Assembly: GCF_009828835.1 (NCBI RefSeq)
Contig: NZ_WTTB01000004.1
Span: 142,768-206,767, forward strand
DNA: 64,000 nucleotides
DNA from: Erysipelothrix urinaevulpis
Lineage (GTDB): Bacteria > Bacillota_I > Bacilli_A > Erysipelotrichales > Erysipelotrichaceae
Direction of reading: 5' to 3'
In this document: piece by piece, positions 25,559 to 36,019 of the stretch
Layout of the letters: each line of letters opens with the position of its first letter
Numbering within the stretch: the first letter of the stretch is position 1
Program-made: the position numbers and the translations under genes
Notes under the pieces: generated by a model
The model's input: the letters and a program-made list of their open reading frames with translations, nothing else
Told to the model about the DNA's origin: nothing
Databases searched by the model: none

Positions 25559-26487
25559 TTTTTCTCCTTATGAGGTCCATACGAAAAATCAAATTCATTC
25601 ATGACAAAATTCTTAAAATTCCTTAAATTATCTGACTCATTAATATCTTTTCGAGTTACAAGATAAATTGTACGCTTATACTTCGGTTTATGAATCGGTA
25701 AACAATAAACATCTCGACTTTCATAAATCATTTTCATCGGTGCAATTGCATACCCTATATTTTTTTCAATTAATGCTAACATCGATAACTCATCATCAAT
25801 TTCAGTTAAAACTTTAGGTGTTTCCCCAATTTCAGAAAATAAATCTAAAATTTCATTCCGAGTTGCGTATCGATTTGCATATTGAATTAACGATTTGGAT
25901 GCCATATCACTTAAATCTATCGATTTCTTCCCTTGGTAAATCGTCGTTTTAGGTAGAATTGCTACATAGTCCTGATCAAAGAGTGGGGTAATTTCTTCTG
26001 ATGGACTGGTCAGTGCAATTCGATTAATAAAAATAGCATCAAATCTCCCTTGTCTTAACCCTTGAATCATTTCATAAGTCCCCTCACCACTTTTTGTATC
26101 ACTCTCAAAAATATCGATGATAACGTTGTTATTGGGATAGGTCTTATAATAGAGATCAATTAATCCTGGGATATAATCAGCAGTCAGTGAGTATAAAAAA
26201 GCAATTCTTATATGATTACTTTGATCACTTTGAAGTTGATGGATATGTTCAACGCCATCATTTATCAATAAAAAGGCCCGTTCAATGTACGTGATAAATT
26301 CTTTCCCACACTGTGTCAGTTGAACATTTCTTCCTATTTTTTCAAACAACGTTACATTTAAATCAGCTTCAAGTTTATTCATCGCAATACTCAGTGTCGG
26401 TTGAGTTATGTGTAATAACTCTGCTGCCTTTGTATAATGTTGCGTACGTGCAAGAACTAAGAAATATTCTAAATGATTGTAATTCAT
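25555..26487 (-). CDS. LysR-family transcriptional regulator
   Basis: A 310-residue LTTR. The N-terminal winged helix reads YFLVLARTQHYTKAAELLHI followed by TQPTLSIAMNKLE (residues ~8-40), and the effector-binding domain runs from about 90 to 300. It heads the same-strand operon it presumably controls, which is unusual because most LysR genes are divergent from their targets. Inducer unknown; a quinate/shikimate-type acid would fit. Confidence 0.85.
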   Translation of the reverse strand: MNYNHLEYFLVLARTQHYTKAAELLHITQPTLSIAMNKLEADLNVTLFEKIGRNVQLTQCGKEFITYIERAFLLINDGVEHIHQLQSDQSNHIRIAFLYSLTADYIPGLIDLYYKTYPNNNVIIDIFESDTKSGEGTYEMIQGLRQGRFDAIFINRIALTSPSEEITPLFDQDYVAILPKTTIYQGKKSIDLSDMASKSLIQYANRYATRNEILDLFSEIGETPKVLTEIDDELSMLALIEKNIGYAIAPMKMIYESRDVYCLPIHKPKYKRTIYLVTRKDINESDNLRNFKNFVMNEFDFSYGPHKEKK

Positions 26488-26689
26488 CGTTTTTCCTCTT
26501 CTCTTTTAAAAGCACAACTTTAGTCTACTTTGTGAAATCATTCTCTACCAATTAATTTTATCAATACACCAAGCAATCTATACATATTCTTTATCAATTG
26601 CCTCATTTTCGTGGCATTATTGTAGGTTTAAGAGTTAACTACCTTAAAGTTTGTGAAAACAATAGCATAATGTAAGAACTTATGTATAT

Positions 26690-26719
26690 AAAAAAGACTC
26701 CATTCAAGATGAAGTCTTT
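26690..26719 (-). terminator. Terminator of the YxeA-like gene
   Basis: AAAGACT and AGTCTTT pair around a partly self-complementary loop, preceded on the plus strand by an A-tract that becomes a T-tract on the minus strand. Confidence 0.6.
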
Positions 26720-26727
26720 AAGAAACA

Positions 26728-27108
26728 CTATTCTAAATATTGAATCACGGCTTGCGGAACATCTTCCTTTGCCACTATTTTTTCTCCCAAGACAAGCGTA
26801 TCACTTGTTTCAACCTTTACATAATCACCAGGTTGTAATAATTTTTGTGGGTCCTCTGTTTGAAATGTGAATTCAACAATTCGACTGTTTCCTTCTAAAT
26901 CCCAGGCTGTAAAGCGATACTCTTTACCTTTATCAACTTCTTTTCCATCCATATTAAAGAGTGGGTCAATCTCAGTTGATTGATCAGTAGGGACCTTAAC
27001 ATAAAATTCTCCACTTGCAAGATATCTTTTTTGATAATAACGTCCACCCAACACTAAAATAAAGATAAATAACACCATTCCAAAGAAAAACATTATTTTT
27101 TTTGACAT
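26728..27108 (-). CDS. YxeA-family (DUF1093) secreted or anchored protein
   Basis: 126 residues with one N-terminal hydrophobic segment (about 5-21, FFFGMVLFIFILVLGG) and a small beta-rich domain. The order YYQKRYLASGEFYVKV ... YRFTAWDLEGNSRIVEF ... LQPGDYVKVETS matches YxeA/DUF1093 proteins, which are surface-anchored and of unknown role in Bacillus and Listeria. No visible neighbours share its unit. Confidence 0.7.
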   Translation of the reverse strand: MSKKIMFFFGMVLFIFILVLGGRYYQKRYLASGEFYVKVPTDQSTEIDPLFNMDGKEVDKGKEYRFTAWDLEGNSRIVEFTFQTEDPQKLLQPGDYVKVETSDTLVLGEKIVAKEDVPQAVIQYLE

Positions 27109-27168
27109 AGAATCACTCCGTTTCGTTGTACCAACACATTAATACAGTTGAGTGAGATTGTCAAATGA

Positions 27169-28011
27169 TTAGATTAAGTTGTTTTTCAAAAAACTTTTGT
27201 AGATACTATCCTCTTCAGCGATGCCTATCTGTTCATTGGCTATTTGTTTGAGTCCGTCTTTTGCATTACGCATCGCTACAGCGTGATCAACAACCTCAAA
27301 CATTGGAACATCATTTAATCCATCACCATACGCATAAGATTTAATGTCGGGATCATACTGGCGATAGACTTTGTTTATAGCTGTTTTCTTATCAATTCCT
27401 TTAAGACCAATCTCGCCACTTTCAGGACCAAATTCAAACACCGTTGCATGATATATTTCAAACTCGTTTTTAAATTGTTGTTCAATGTCTTTAAATGGAA
27501 ACTCTGTTGAAATAAATGATAATTTATTTATATCATGATAAGGAATCTCTTTTCCTTCACTCTTTTTTAGGATATCTAAAAACCAGCTTGGTTCGGGATT
27601 CTCTTGGTTTAAAAATAATTCTGGGCTTGTTTGATAGAGTTTATAGGCTGCTTCTTTTATTTTTGGAATACAGTATTCATTGATAAATAACCCTTGATTG
27701 CTTTCTAAGTAATACCCAATTTCTCGTTCATTTAAATAATTTGTAACATCATGTAATGATTGTTCTGGCATGGTTGTGTGTTGTATTACCTCACCTTTTA
27801 ATTCAATGTATGCACCACCCGCACCGATAATTCCATCAAAGCCAATCTCCAGGATATCATCCGTTATTTCAGCTAAGGAACGACCGGTAGATAGAATAAC
27901 GTCATTCCCTAAGTCTCTTGTTTTTTTAATTGCTTTTTTTGCACTTTCTGGAACGAAACCATCTTGTCCTGTCAGTGTTCCATCAATGTCCATAAATATA
28001 ACGTTTTTCAT
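27169..28011 (-). CDS. Cof-type HAD phosphatase
   Basis: A 280-residue haloacid dehalogenase-superfamily protein with the nucleophile motif DIDGTLTG (residues 7-14), motif II STGRS (about 41-45), a type-II cap domain in the middle, and motif III/IV GDGLNDVPMFE (about 238-248) with the metal-binding Asp pair. Members hydrolyse sugar phosphates or flavin phosphates in the cytoplasm. It lies 46 bases after the GH1 phosphoglucosidase gene and could dephosphorylate its product, though a hairpin sits between them. Confidence 0.85.
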   Translation of the reverse strand: MKNVIFMDIDGTLTGQDGFVPESAKKAIKKTRDLGNDVILSTGRSLAEITDDILEIGFDGIIGAGGAYIELKGEVIQHTTMPEQSLHDVTNYLNEREIGYYLESNQGLFINEYCIPKIKEAAYKLYQTSPELFLNQENPEPSWFLDILKKSEGKEIPYHDINKLSFISTEFPFKDIEQQFKNEFEIYHATVFEFGPESGEIGLKGIDKKTAINKVYRQYDPDIKSYAYGDGLNDVPMFEVVDHAVAMRNAKDGLKQIANEQIGIAEEDSIYKSFLKNNLI

Positions 28012-28032
28012 ACGTCCTCCTTTTAAAAAAGA

Positions 28033-28051
28033 AAGAGCAACTGCTCTTCCT
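28033..28051 (-). terminator. Short hairpin between GH1 and HAD genes
   Basis: AAGAGCA and TGCTCTT pair around AC, with TTCTTTTTT following on the minus strand: a short terminator that may only be partial. Confidence 0.55.
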
Positions 28052-28056
28052 TTAGT

Positions 28057-29526
<1,470 letters not shown>

Positions 29527-29618
29527 TTATTATTCCTCCTTGTTTTATCTGTTTTGTCATAGCGATGTTAATGATCAATTCTACGTAATTAACACCACGC
29601 CAAACAACTTACAGTCCT

Positions 29619-29647
29619 ATTATATTCGATATTGGAAATATTGTCAA
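29619..29647 (-). promoter_or_regulatory. Consensus promoter of the GH1 gene
   Basis: On the minus strand TTGACA (29642-29647), 17-base spacer, TATAAT (29619-29624): a perfect housekeeping promoter, and so likely to need repression. Confidence 0.85.
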
Positions 29648-29653
29648 TTATTG

Positions 29654-29669
29654 TTGGAAAGTTTACCAA
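29654..29669. promoter_or_regulatory. Candidate RpiR operator
   Basis: Imperfect palindrome TTGGAAAGTTTACCAA (12 of 16 positions pair) lies just upstream of the GH1 -35. A second TTGGAAA half-site is inside that promoter (29632-29638). It is placed for control by the divergent RpiR gene. Confidence 0.5.
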
Positions 29670-29729
29670 TTTGTGTATTTACATGGATATTAATGTATAA
29701 TAGAGACAATCAGTAAAGGAGAATACATC

Positions 29730-30503
29730 ATGAATCAAAGAAAAATAGATGCTTTAATTGAACAAAAGTCGAAAAATCTAACTTCAACTGAAATCGAAAT
29801 CGCAAACTATGTCAAAACTAACCCGGAACTGTTAACCCAAATTCCCACAATCACCAAACTATCCGAAGTTTCCGGATTTTCTGTTGGTAGTATTGTTCGG
29901 TTTTGTAAAAAATTGGGGTTTGAAGGATACAGTGAATTCAAATTTTTTATCGCGAATAATTTAATTGAAATCGATTTAAATCATGATGACGACTATCTTG
30001 ATGTACTCTTAGACATTTACATTCGGGAGATTTCACTATTAAAACAACAATTAGATCTTAAAGCAGTGTCCAACCTTTCAAAAAAAATTGTGGAGAGTGA
30101 TACCGTAGTTATTATTGGTAAAAACAATAGTTACACAGCCGCCAATCAATTAAAGTTACGACTCATTCGACAAGGTATCAAAGCAATCAGCCTTGATGAT
30201 GATAAAACAATCTATAATTATGCAGATATTTTAGATCTAAATGACATTGTCTTAATTTTTTCAGTTTCTGGATTTGGCTTCAATGATTACCCTGGTATGA
30301 TACAAGCCTATCAAAAAAATAACGTTCCACTCCAACTCATTACTATGGACAAAAATAGCCGCATCTATGACATTGCTAATCAGACGATTTTATTGCCAAA
30401 TAGTATGATAGCAAAAAAACATATGGCATTGGATGGGCAAATTCTTTTTCTAATATTTATTGATATTCTTCTCCATAAAATTGCTAATTACCAAATAAAA
30501 TAA
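29730..30503 (+). CDS. MurR/RpiR-family sugar-phosphate regulator
   Basis: 257 residues: N-terminal HTH_6 domain (LTSTEIEIANYVKTNPELL ... LSEVSGFSVGSIVRFCKKLG, about 17-68) and a SIS sugar-isomerase-like domain (about 110-240, VVIIGKNNSYTAANQLKLR). SIS domains in this family bind phosphosugars. It is transcribed away from the GH1 phospho-beta-glucosidase and is its most likely repressor, answering to a beta-glucoside phosphate or its product. Confidence 0.87.
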   Translation: MNQRKIDALIEQKSKNLTSTEIEIANYVKTNPELLTQIPTITKLSEVSGFSVGSIVRFCKKLGFEGYSEFKFFIANNLIEIDLNHDDDYLDVLLDIYIREISLLKQQLDLKAVSNLSKKIVESDTVVIIGKNNSYTAANQLKLRLIRQGIKAISLDDDKTIYNYADILDLNDIVLIFSVSGFGFNDYPGMIQAYQKNNVPLQLITMDKNSRIYDIANQTILLPNSMIAKKHMALDGQILFLIFIDILLHKIANYQIK

Positions 30504-30511
30504 ACACTTTC

Positions 30512-32206
30512 TTAATTTCCGAGGTAAGGACGAAGCAATGTTTCTGCTTGTTTAACACTTAAAAGATCATTTTTCATAAGGATCTCAACAATGTATGTTT
30601 TCTTTTCATCAATATAGAGTGTTTGACGTGTATTTTCCTCTGAAAACAAAATTAAATGTCCTGGATTATTTTTTATCAATTTGTTTTGAAGAATAAGCCA
30701 TTCATTTAGCCAATGGTTATATACATCGAATTGAATTGGCATTTTATCTTGGTTAATCACCAATGTTGGCTTATTATTCTTTTTAAAAGTTGTTTTACTA
30801 AAATTATTTTTTTGATGTTTTAAAATCAATTTGTCCCACAATTTGCGATACTCTTTTTGTTGGACAAACAAATCAAAATCAAAAACAGGAATACCATACG
30901 TTTTGAATTCTTTCTGAGAATTTTCAAGGAATATGATTGCATCGATTTCTTGCAAGTTATAATGAACAATTTCATGTTCATATACATTAATAAAGTCTAT
31001 TTCTGACAAATCTAAATCAGAACGATATATAAAAGTCTCATTCATTATCTTTGCGACAGGATTAACGACAAGTATTTTTAATTTTTGATAGGTATTGGGA
31101 ATGGTAAAGAATTGATTGTATAAAAACAATGCAAGTTTTGAATATAATTCTACAACATACAACTTATCTGAATCTTGACATAAACTACAATATATTAAGA
31201 ATGCTATTGAATTCGAAACATTCAAATACTGAAGCAGTTTAAACTCTGTTTGACTATACTTATATTTATAGTAACCTATGTTCTTCATGGCTTCGATTCG
31301 TGTTGATAGATTGTTAACATAGCTGTTAATTGTGTCATCACTTTCTAAGTTTACTTTTATTTCTTTTGAAAGATTTTCAATCAATTTATTCTTTTTGTTG
31401 TTGTCATCTAAATTGATGTCCATACTCATCTGCACATAGTCTTGAAAGTCAGATGTCGGTTCTTCTAGGTAGCTTTTAAGCCATTCCAGGATATCTGTCG
31501 ACTTGTTCGCCCTTCGGTAAACCGCACTTACAAAAACACTCGCATCCAACACACTGTTATCATTCATGCTTATCATATTGTCCTGACAATACGATATAAC
31601 GTGTCGGTAGACTTGTTCAAACTCACAATCTGTAATCAGTAAGTCATCAAAGCTGTGTACAACAAACATGTGTCCTGATTTAAAACTATAAATATCAGAA
31701 AAATCGACATAAGCACAAAGTTTGGAAAATTCAATTCCCGTCACTTTTAAGCCATAATATGGTTTATATTCAAGGTGTAGATTGTATTCTTTTAACAAAG
31801 AACGGACACAATTAAGATCTTTCGTTAGGGTTGTATCGCTAATATTATAGTAATCTTGAAAGAAACTAGACTTTATATAATCCTGAGCAATTACAAGAGT
31901 TCTTAAAATATGATCAATGCGTTCATTTTCAAGATTCCATGGTAATTTTCTATCCACTCTTTTTCTAAATTCTATCTCAAATTGCTTGAAAGACTGCTCT
32001 TGTTGATATTCCCATAAATAGACTTGTTTTTCACGTACGATGGATACTTGCATGTCTTCGTAAGCAAGTTGTTGATTAATCATTTCAATATCGATGTGTA
32101 GGGTTCTCAAACTAATCTCAACATGTTCAGCTAATTCTGATACATTCACACTATTTTTAGAAAATAGGTGATTCATGATTTCAAGTTCTCTTGAAGAAAA
32201 TAGCAT
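30512..32206 (-). CDS. PRD/Mga-like transcriptional regulator
   Basis: 564 residues. The N-terminus is a DeoR/HTH_11-type helix-turn-helix (FSSRELEIMNHLFSKNSVNV followed by SELAEHVEISLRTLHIDI), with a second HTH-like region around 110-160. The long middle resembles BglG/MtlR PRD repeats (His in VVHSFDDLLITDCEFEQVY). A clear EIIA domain is not visible at the C-terminus. It follows the PTS/phosphatase operon after a terminator and is the obvious candidate to control it, presumably through PTS phosphorylation. Confidence 0.65.
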   Translation of the reverse strand: MLFSSRELEIMNHLFSKNSVNVSELAEHVEISLRTLHIDIEMINQQLAYEDMQVSIVREKQVYLWEYQQEQSFKQFEIEFRKRVDRKLPWNLENERIDHILRTLVIAQDYIKSSFFQDYYNISDTTLTKDLNCVRSLLKEYNLHLEYKPYYGLKVTGIEFSKLCAYVDFSDIYSFKSGHMFVVHSFDDLLITDCEFEQVYRHVISYCQDNMISMNDNSVLDASVFVSAVYRRANKSTDILEWLKSYLEEPTSDFQDYVQMSMDINLDDNNKKNKLIENLSKEIKVNLESDDTINSYVNNLSTRIEAMKNIGYYKYKYSQTEFKLLQYLNVSNSIAFLIYCSLCQDSDKLYVVELYSKLALFLYNQFFTIPNTYQKLKILVVNPVAKIMNETFIYRSDLDLSEIDFINVYEHEIVHYNLQEIDAIIFLENSQKEFKTYGIPVFDFDLFVQQKEYRKLWDKLILKHQKNNFSKTTFKKNNKPTLVINQDKMPIQFDVYNHWLNEWLILQNKLIKNNPGHLILFSEENTRQTLYIDEKKTYIVEILMKNDLLSVKQAETLLRPYLGN

Positions 32207-32245
32207 CGTCTCACTTCCTTTGTTTTATGATAACATATCTTGACT

Positions 32246-32276
32246 AAAAGACACTTAAACCATAAGTGTCTTTTTT
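32246..32276. terminator. Terminator of the mannose-family PTS operon
   Basis: AAAAGACACTTA and TAAGTGTCTTTT pair around AACCA, with A- and T-tracts on both sides. Confidence 0.85.
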
Positions 32277-32282
32277 AAAATA

Positions 32283-33323
32283 TTATTCTAAATATTTTTC
32301 GCGAATTAAGTCAAGCATTCTATCGCTAATTTTTAATTCAGTTTTTATGTAGTCGAGAACAGATTCATAATGCTCAGAAATTTCATTTTGTGCCGCCACT
32401 ATAAAACTTTCTCTAGTATCAAAATGCATATATAAATAATCAGCAACATCTTGATTATTGTGTGCTAACTTTAAAAATCTTTCTTTATACTGTTTATTTT
32501 TCTTCGCTCTTGCCCGTTTCGTCAACATATAATCATCGATAATTAAGTGAGGGTAAATGCCTAATATCTCTTGTATTAACATGATTGAATAACCTGTTCG
32601 ATCTTTTCCACCACGACAATGTTGATAGGATATTGTGGTTTCAGAAGACCCAATCGTTCTTAACATTCTTGCAAAAGCAAGTTTACTTTCAGGCTCATAA
32701 ACAAACCGTTTTTGTTGACTTTCCATTTGAGTGATTGCTTGCTTCTTTGTATACATACTTCCTTGCAAAAGAACATGATCATCCTTACCATCTAAGTCTT
32801 GTAGAATCCCTGCAAATGCTGCTGTATGAGCGTTGGGATCACAATAAACTGTTTGATCTTGATTTAAATATGGATTCGGATGCGAATTTATTTCTTCTGA
32901 TGAACGTAGATCAATAATTGTATCAACGTCTAAGGATAAAAACTTAGTAAATGAAGCTTCTTTTAAATTAATGAGGTGATCACCACGATAAATGTGCCCC
33001 CACTTTGTTCGTTTCCCATCTTTGCATAAGTACCCTCCCATATCTCTTACATTATACATACCGTCTAATGGGATAATTCTATGGGAAAAAACTAAAACTT
33101 CACCGTGACTTTCAAATAGAAAATATTGGCGTTTTGTCTCACTTAATTCACAGATGAATTGATCCTTAATATGATGACTTTCAAGCAACAACTGACCTTT
33201 CATCTTCTTCTCATGATCATAACTATAAATAGCATAGGATGGCATTGTTCCTTTGATATCAAAGCTGATTTCGTGAGTATTATCACCGATATAAAAGCAA
33301 TGAATTGCATAAAGACTACTCAT
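32283..33323 (-). CDS. Tyrosine-phosphatase-like protein (Y_phosphatase3) in a PTS operon
   Basis: 346 residues. Residues ~90-345 form a cysteine-phosphatase domain: YNVRDMGGYLCKDGKRTKWG (about 96-115, typical of this family), then the P-loop HCRGGKDRTG (about 219-228) with catalytic Cys and Arg. The ~85 residues before it are extra, beta-rich, and may form an Ig-like or binding domain. No signal peptide. Its start overlaps the EIIB stop by 8 bases, so it is made with the transporter. It may dephosphorylate a protein, or the sugar phosphate itself; related enzymes act on Tyr-P and phosphoinositides. Confidence 0.8.
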   Translation of the reverse strand: MSSLYAIHCFYIGDNTHEISFDIKGTMPSYAIYSYDHEKKMKGQLLLESHHIKDQFICELSETKRQYFLFESHGEVLVFSHRIIPLDGMYNVRDMGGYLCKDGKRTKWGHIYRGDHLINLKEASFTKFLSLDVDTIIDLRSSEEINSHPNPYLNQDQTVYCDPNAHTAAFAGILQDLDGKDDHVLLQGSMYTKKQAITQMESQQKRFVYEPESKLAFARMLRTIGSSETTISYQHCRGGKDRTGYSIMLIQEILGIYPHLIIDDYMLTKRARAKKNKQYKERFLKLAHNNQDVADYLYMHFDTRESFIVAAQNEISEHYESVLDYIKTELKISDRMLDLIREKYLE

Positions 33324-33807
33324 TCTTATTCTTGACCTCTGCTAGTTTATCTTTGATCGGTACTGCATCATTATAGGCTGCAATTTGATAGGTAACATCA
33401 ACGCCTTTAGCTAAGATAGCATCAAGTGCTTTTAATTCTTCATCCGTAAATGATAGGTCGTGATCATAAGCAATACGTCCCTCTTTTGAACGCATACCAC
33501 CAAAGTTTATTGTTTCAAGGTCTAATCCTGCCTCCAATAATCTTAAGACGTCTACTGTGTTGGTTAAAATCAAAAATGTGCTTCGTTTGATCGGATGATT
33601 TTGAAGAATATTTATGAATTCATCCACCGAGAAAATATGCACTTTTAAATCTGGCGCTGCCATTTTTAGAACTTGTTGTTGAACTGGATTACTTGCAGCA
33701 ACATCATCAACACAAATAACCTGGTCTGCACCGACATGCCTTAACCATGATGATGCAACTTGCCCATGAATTAAACGATCATCTATTCTTAACAATTTTA
33801 TTGACAT
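33316..33807 (-). CDS. PTS EIIB, mannose/fructose/sorbose family
   Basis: 163 residues, the usual length. The phosphorylated His is in IDDRLIHGQVASSW (His15). The rest follows the family pattern (VICVDDVAASNPVQQQVLKM). It takes phosphate from the EIIA encoded just upstream and passes it to the sugar brought in by EIIC/EIID. Confidence 0.9.
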   Translation of the reverse strand: MSIKLLRIDDRLIHGQVASSWLRHVGADQVICVDDVAASNPVQQQVLKMAAPDLKVHIFSVDEFINILQNHPIKRSTFLILTNTVDVLRLLEAGLDLETINFGGMRSKEGRIAYDHDLSFTDEELKALDAILAKGVDVTYQIAAYNDAVPIKDKLAEVKNKNE

Positions 33808-33810
33808 ACT

Positions 33811-34212
33811 TTATTCCTCCATCATTTCATTAACATATTTAAATAAATCATGACTAATTGTCGCAATCTTATCTTTAATTATTTGATTCTCTTCATCAGA
33901 ATCCATCGCAATTTCCAATAAAAGTGGCAAATTGAATCCCGTGTATATTTCTACTGGATAGCCTTCTAAGAGTAACTTTAGTGCAATGTTAAATGGCGTA
34001 CCACCGTACATATCACAAAATAAGAAATAACTTTTGTCATTCTTGATATCAAGCAGTTTTTTTGTTTCTAAATAGACTTGTTCTGGACTTTTATCTTGAG
34101 TGACAGATATTGAATTAAAGTTATCAGCTAAATCACCCATAATCAGTCTTAAGGAACCCAAAGACGCTTTTGCAAATTCACCATGACTCATGACAATAAA
34201 TCTTTTTGTCAT
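33811..34212 (-). CDS. PTS EIIA, mannose family
   Basis: 133 residues. The active-site His is in IVMSHGEFA (His10) and the dimer/active-site loop is DMYGGTPFNIALKLL (about 67-81). It is a separate polypeptide (not fused to EIIB), overlaps the EIID stop by 4 bases, and precedes EIIB by 3 bases. Confidence 0.9.
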   Translation of the reverse strand: MTKRFIVMSHGEFAKASLGSLRLIMGDLADNFNSISVTQDKSPEQVYLETKKLLDIKNDKSYFLFCDMYGGTPFNIALKLLLEGYPVEIYTGFNLPLLLEIAMDSDEENQIIKDKIATISHDLFKYVNEMMEE

Positions 34213-35045
34213 ACTAATATTCCTACCGCTGCTAAAGCAGTTCCTAATACTAAAATCGTAAAGATCATCGTAATCAAGTGTTTTCGTGGAATTTTATCAT
34301 GTAGTTTATATAAGAATACCGTAAATAAAAGTGGCAATAGATTTGGCATTACGTTATCTAACAATTCTTGAATGACAACTTTTGTCTCACCAACAACAAG
34401 TTCTGTTCCAATTTGTATTTTAACAAACGAACCGATCAAAGCCCCTAAAACAATGACTCCAACTGCTGTTGCAATATTAATAATTTTTTCAATTGCTTTT
34501 GCTTGGTCACCACTTGTGATAAAATCCAATCCTTTTTCATACCCTAGCATGACCCCTTTATACTTAATAAAAATATTAATACCGTTGTAAATAACAAACA
34601 TCAAGATTGGGCCTAAAATATTTCCCTGTAAAGCATAAGCTGCACCAATACTTCCGGCGATTGCTTGAATTGTTATTTTAAATACAGAGTCTCCAATCCC
34701 AGCAAGCGGACCCATCATTCCTGATTTAGTCGCAATAACCGCCTCTTTTTCATCTTCGTTTGTAGTTTCCTCTAAAGCAGCCGTAATTCCTAAAATCATA
34801 CCCGTTGCTGTGTTTTGAGATAAGAAGTAAGTTAAATGACGTTCCATTGCCGCAACTTTTTCTTCTTGAGGTTTCCCATCATAAATTTTTTCCAATACTG
34901 GAGAGATTGCTGTAGCAAATCCGATGGCCTGCGCTGACATATTATTAACTGTTAATCCTAAACCGAAAATTTGTAAACGCCAAAATGATTTATGTAGATC
35001 TTTCTTTGTAAGTTTATTTTCAACTATGACTGTTTCTGTTTCCAT
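34209..35045 (-). CDS. PTS EIID, mannose family
   Basis: 278 residues. Begins with the cytoplasmic LTKKDLHKSFWRLQIFGLGL block and has the family signature TATGMILGITAALEE and GMMGPLAGIGDSVF (about 127-140). The C-terminal third holds the membrane helices. It forms the membrane pore with EIIC, whose stop it overlaps by a single base. Confidence 0.9.
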   Translation of the reverse strand: METETVIVENKLTKKDLHKSFWRLQIFGLGLTVNNMSAQAIGFATAISPVLEKIYDGKPQEEKVAAMERHLTYFLSQNTATGMILGITAALEETTNEDEKEAVIATKSGMMGPLAGIGDSVFKITIQAIAGSIGAAYALQGNILGPILMFVIYNGINIFIKYKGVMLGYEKGLDFITSGDQAKAIEKIINIATAVGVIVLGALIGSFVKIQIGTELVVGETKVVIQELLDNVMPNLLPLLFTVFLYKLHDKIPRKHLITMIFTILVLGTALAAVGILV

Positions 35046-35809
35046 TATAAATCATACCCTCCCGTATCATTATTACTTGGTGCTTGTTTAGCTTCCATTA
35101 TCCATGTGTATAAGATTGCAAATATGAATGAGATGAGCGTAATTGCCAAAATATTTAAATTGAGATAAGTTGACAATGCGAAACCAAAAAGCAAGAAGGC
35201 CCACATACCATCTTTCATCATAAGTGTCATCAAAATTGATAATCCAACCGCTGGCAATATTTTTGAAGCGATACCAAGTCCACCTAATATATTGGCTGGG
35301 ATCCAACCAATGACTTGATCAACAATGCCATGTCCAAAGTAAATAAATAAAAATACCGGAACAAATCGAATTAAAAACTGTAAAGCAATTGAAACGTAGT
35401 TTATTTTTAATAAACCATTAAAATCTCCTGTTTTTGCAATCTTATCTGCCCATGGTGCGTAAAGATTTCTTAGCATCCCAACAATGAGTTCAAATTGTTG
35501 AGACAAAATTGCAACGGTTGTGGCTGTTGCTACACCAGCAGCAATTCCTTGACCTGTAGTAATAGCAAATGTTGTTCCGACGATTGTTCCTACAATAACA
35601 TCTGGAGTTTTATAACCTGCCATATTACCAAGACCCATCCACATTAGCTCAAGTGTCGCTGAAACAACCAGCGCCTCAGGGATATTCCCCAAAATAACCC
35701 CTACCATCGGACCAACTAAAAGTGGTCGTCTTAACATCTGAGGCCCTTGATCATCATACGATGCAAAACCAGCCCACAAAGCAATTAAAAGTGATTCATA
35801 GAATAACAT
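35045..35809 (-). CDS. PTS EIIC, mannose/sorbose family
   Basis: 254 residues, mostly membrane helices, with the signature GPMVGVILGNIPEALVVSATLE (about 33-54) and WMGLGNMAGYKTPDV. First gene of the EIIC-EIID-EIIA-EIIB-phosphatase operon. A near-perfect cre site and the probable promoter are just upstream. The substrate of this family ranges over mannose, fructose, sorbose, galactosamine and others, and cannot be chosen here. Confidence 0.9.
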   Translation of the reverse strand: MLFYESLLIALWAGFASYDDQGPQMLRRPLLVGPMVGVILGNIPEALVVSATLELMWMGLGNMAGYKTPDVIVGTIVGTTFAITTGQGIAAGVATATTVAILSQQFELIVGMLRNLYAPWADKIAKTGDFNGLLKINYVSIALQFLIRFVPVFLFIYFGHGIVDQVIGWIPANILGGLGIASKILPAVGLSILMTLMMKDGMWAFLLFGFALSTYLNLNILAITLISFIFAILYTWIMEAKQAPSNNDTGGYDL

Positions 35810-35873
35810 AATTCATCCTCCTTGACTCTTATTCTACGCTCCTTCCTACAAGTCACAAGCAGTAATATTTCAA

Positions 35874-35888
35874 CTGAAAGCGCATTCA
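35874..35888. promoter_or_regulatory. cre site upstream of the mannose-family PTS operon
   Basis: CTGAAAGCGCATTCA matches the CcpA consensus WTGNAARCGNWWWCA at 14 of 15 positions. It lies about 65 bases upstream of EIIC and over a weak TTGAAT/TATTAC promoter, so binding would repress in glucose. Confidence 0.7.
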
Positions 35889-35947
35889 ACTTGCACAAGG
35901 TTCGTGCTTAGAAAACGGTGTTTAAATTTGGATATATTTTTTTACAC

Positions 35948-35976
35948 AAAAAGAAGCCTCTGGGGGGCTTCTTTTT
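35948..35976 (-). terminator. Terminator of the Fbp/Afu-type ABC operon
   Basis: AAAAAGAAGCC and GGCTTCTTTTT pair around TCTGGGG: a strong hairpin with tracts on both sides. Confidence 0.85.
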
Positions 35977-36019
35977 AGTCTTTGAGCATCAATGATTTAC
36001 AAGGAGGTAAGTCAAGTGA

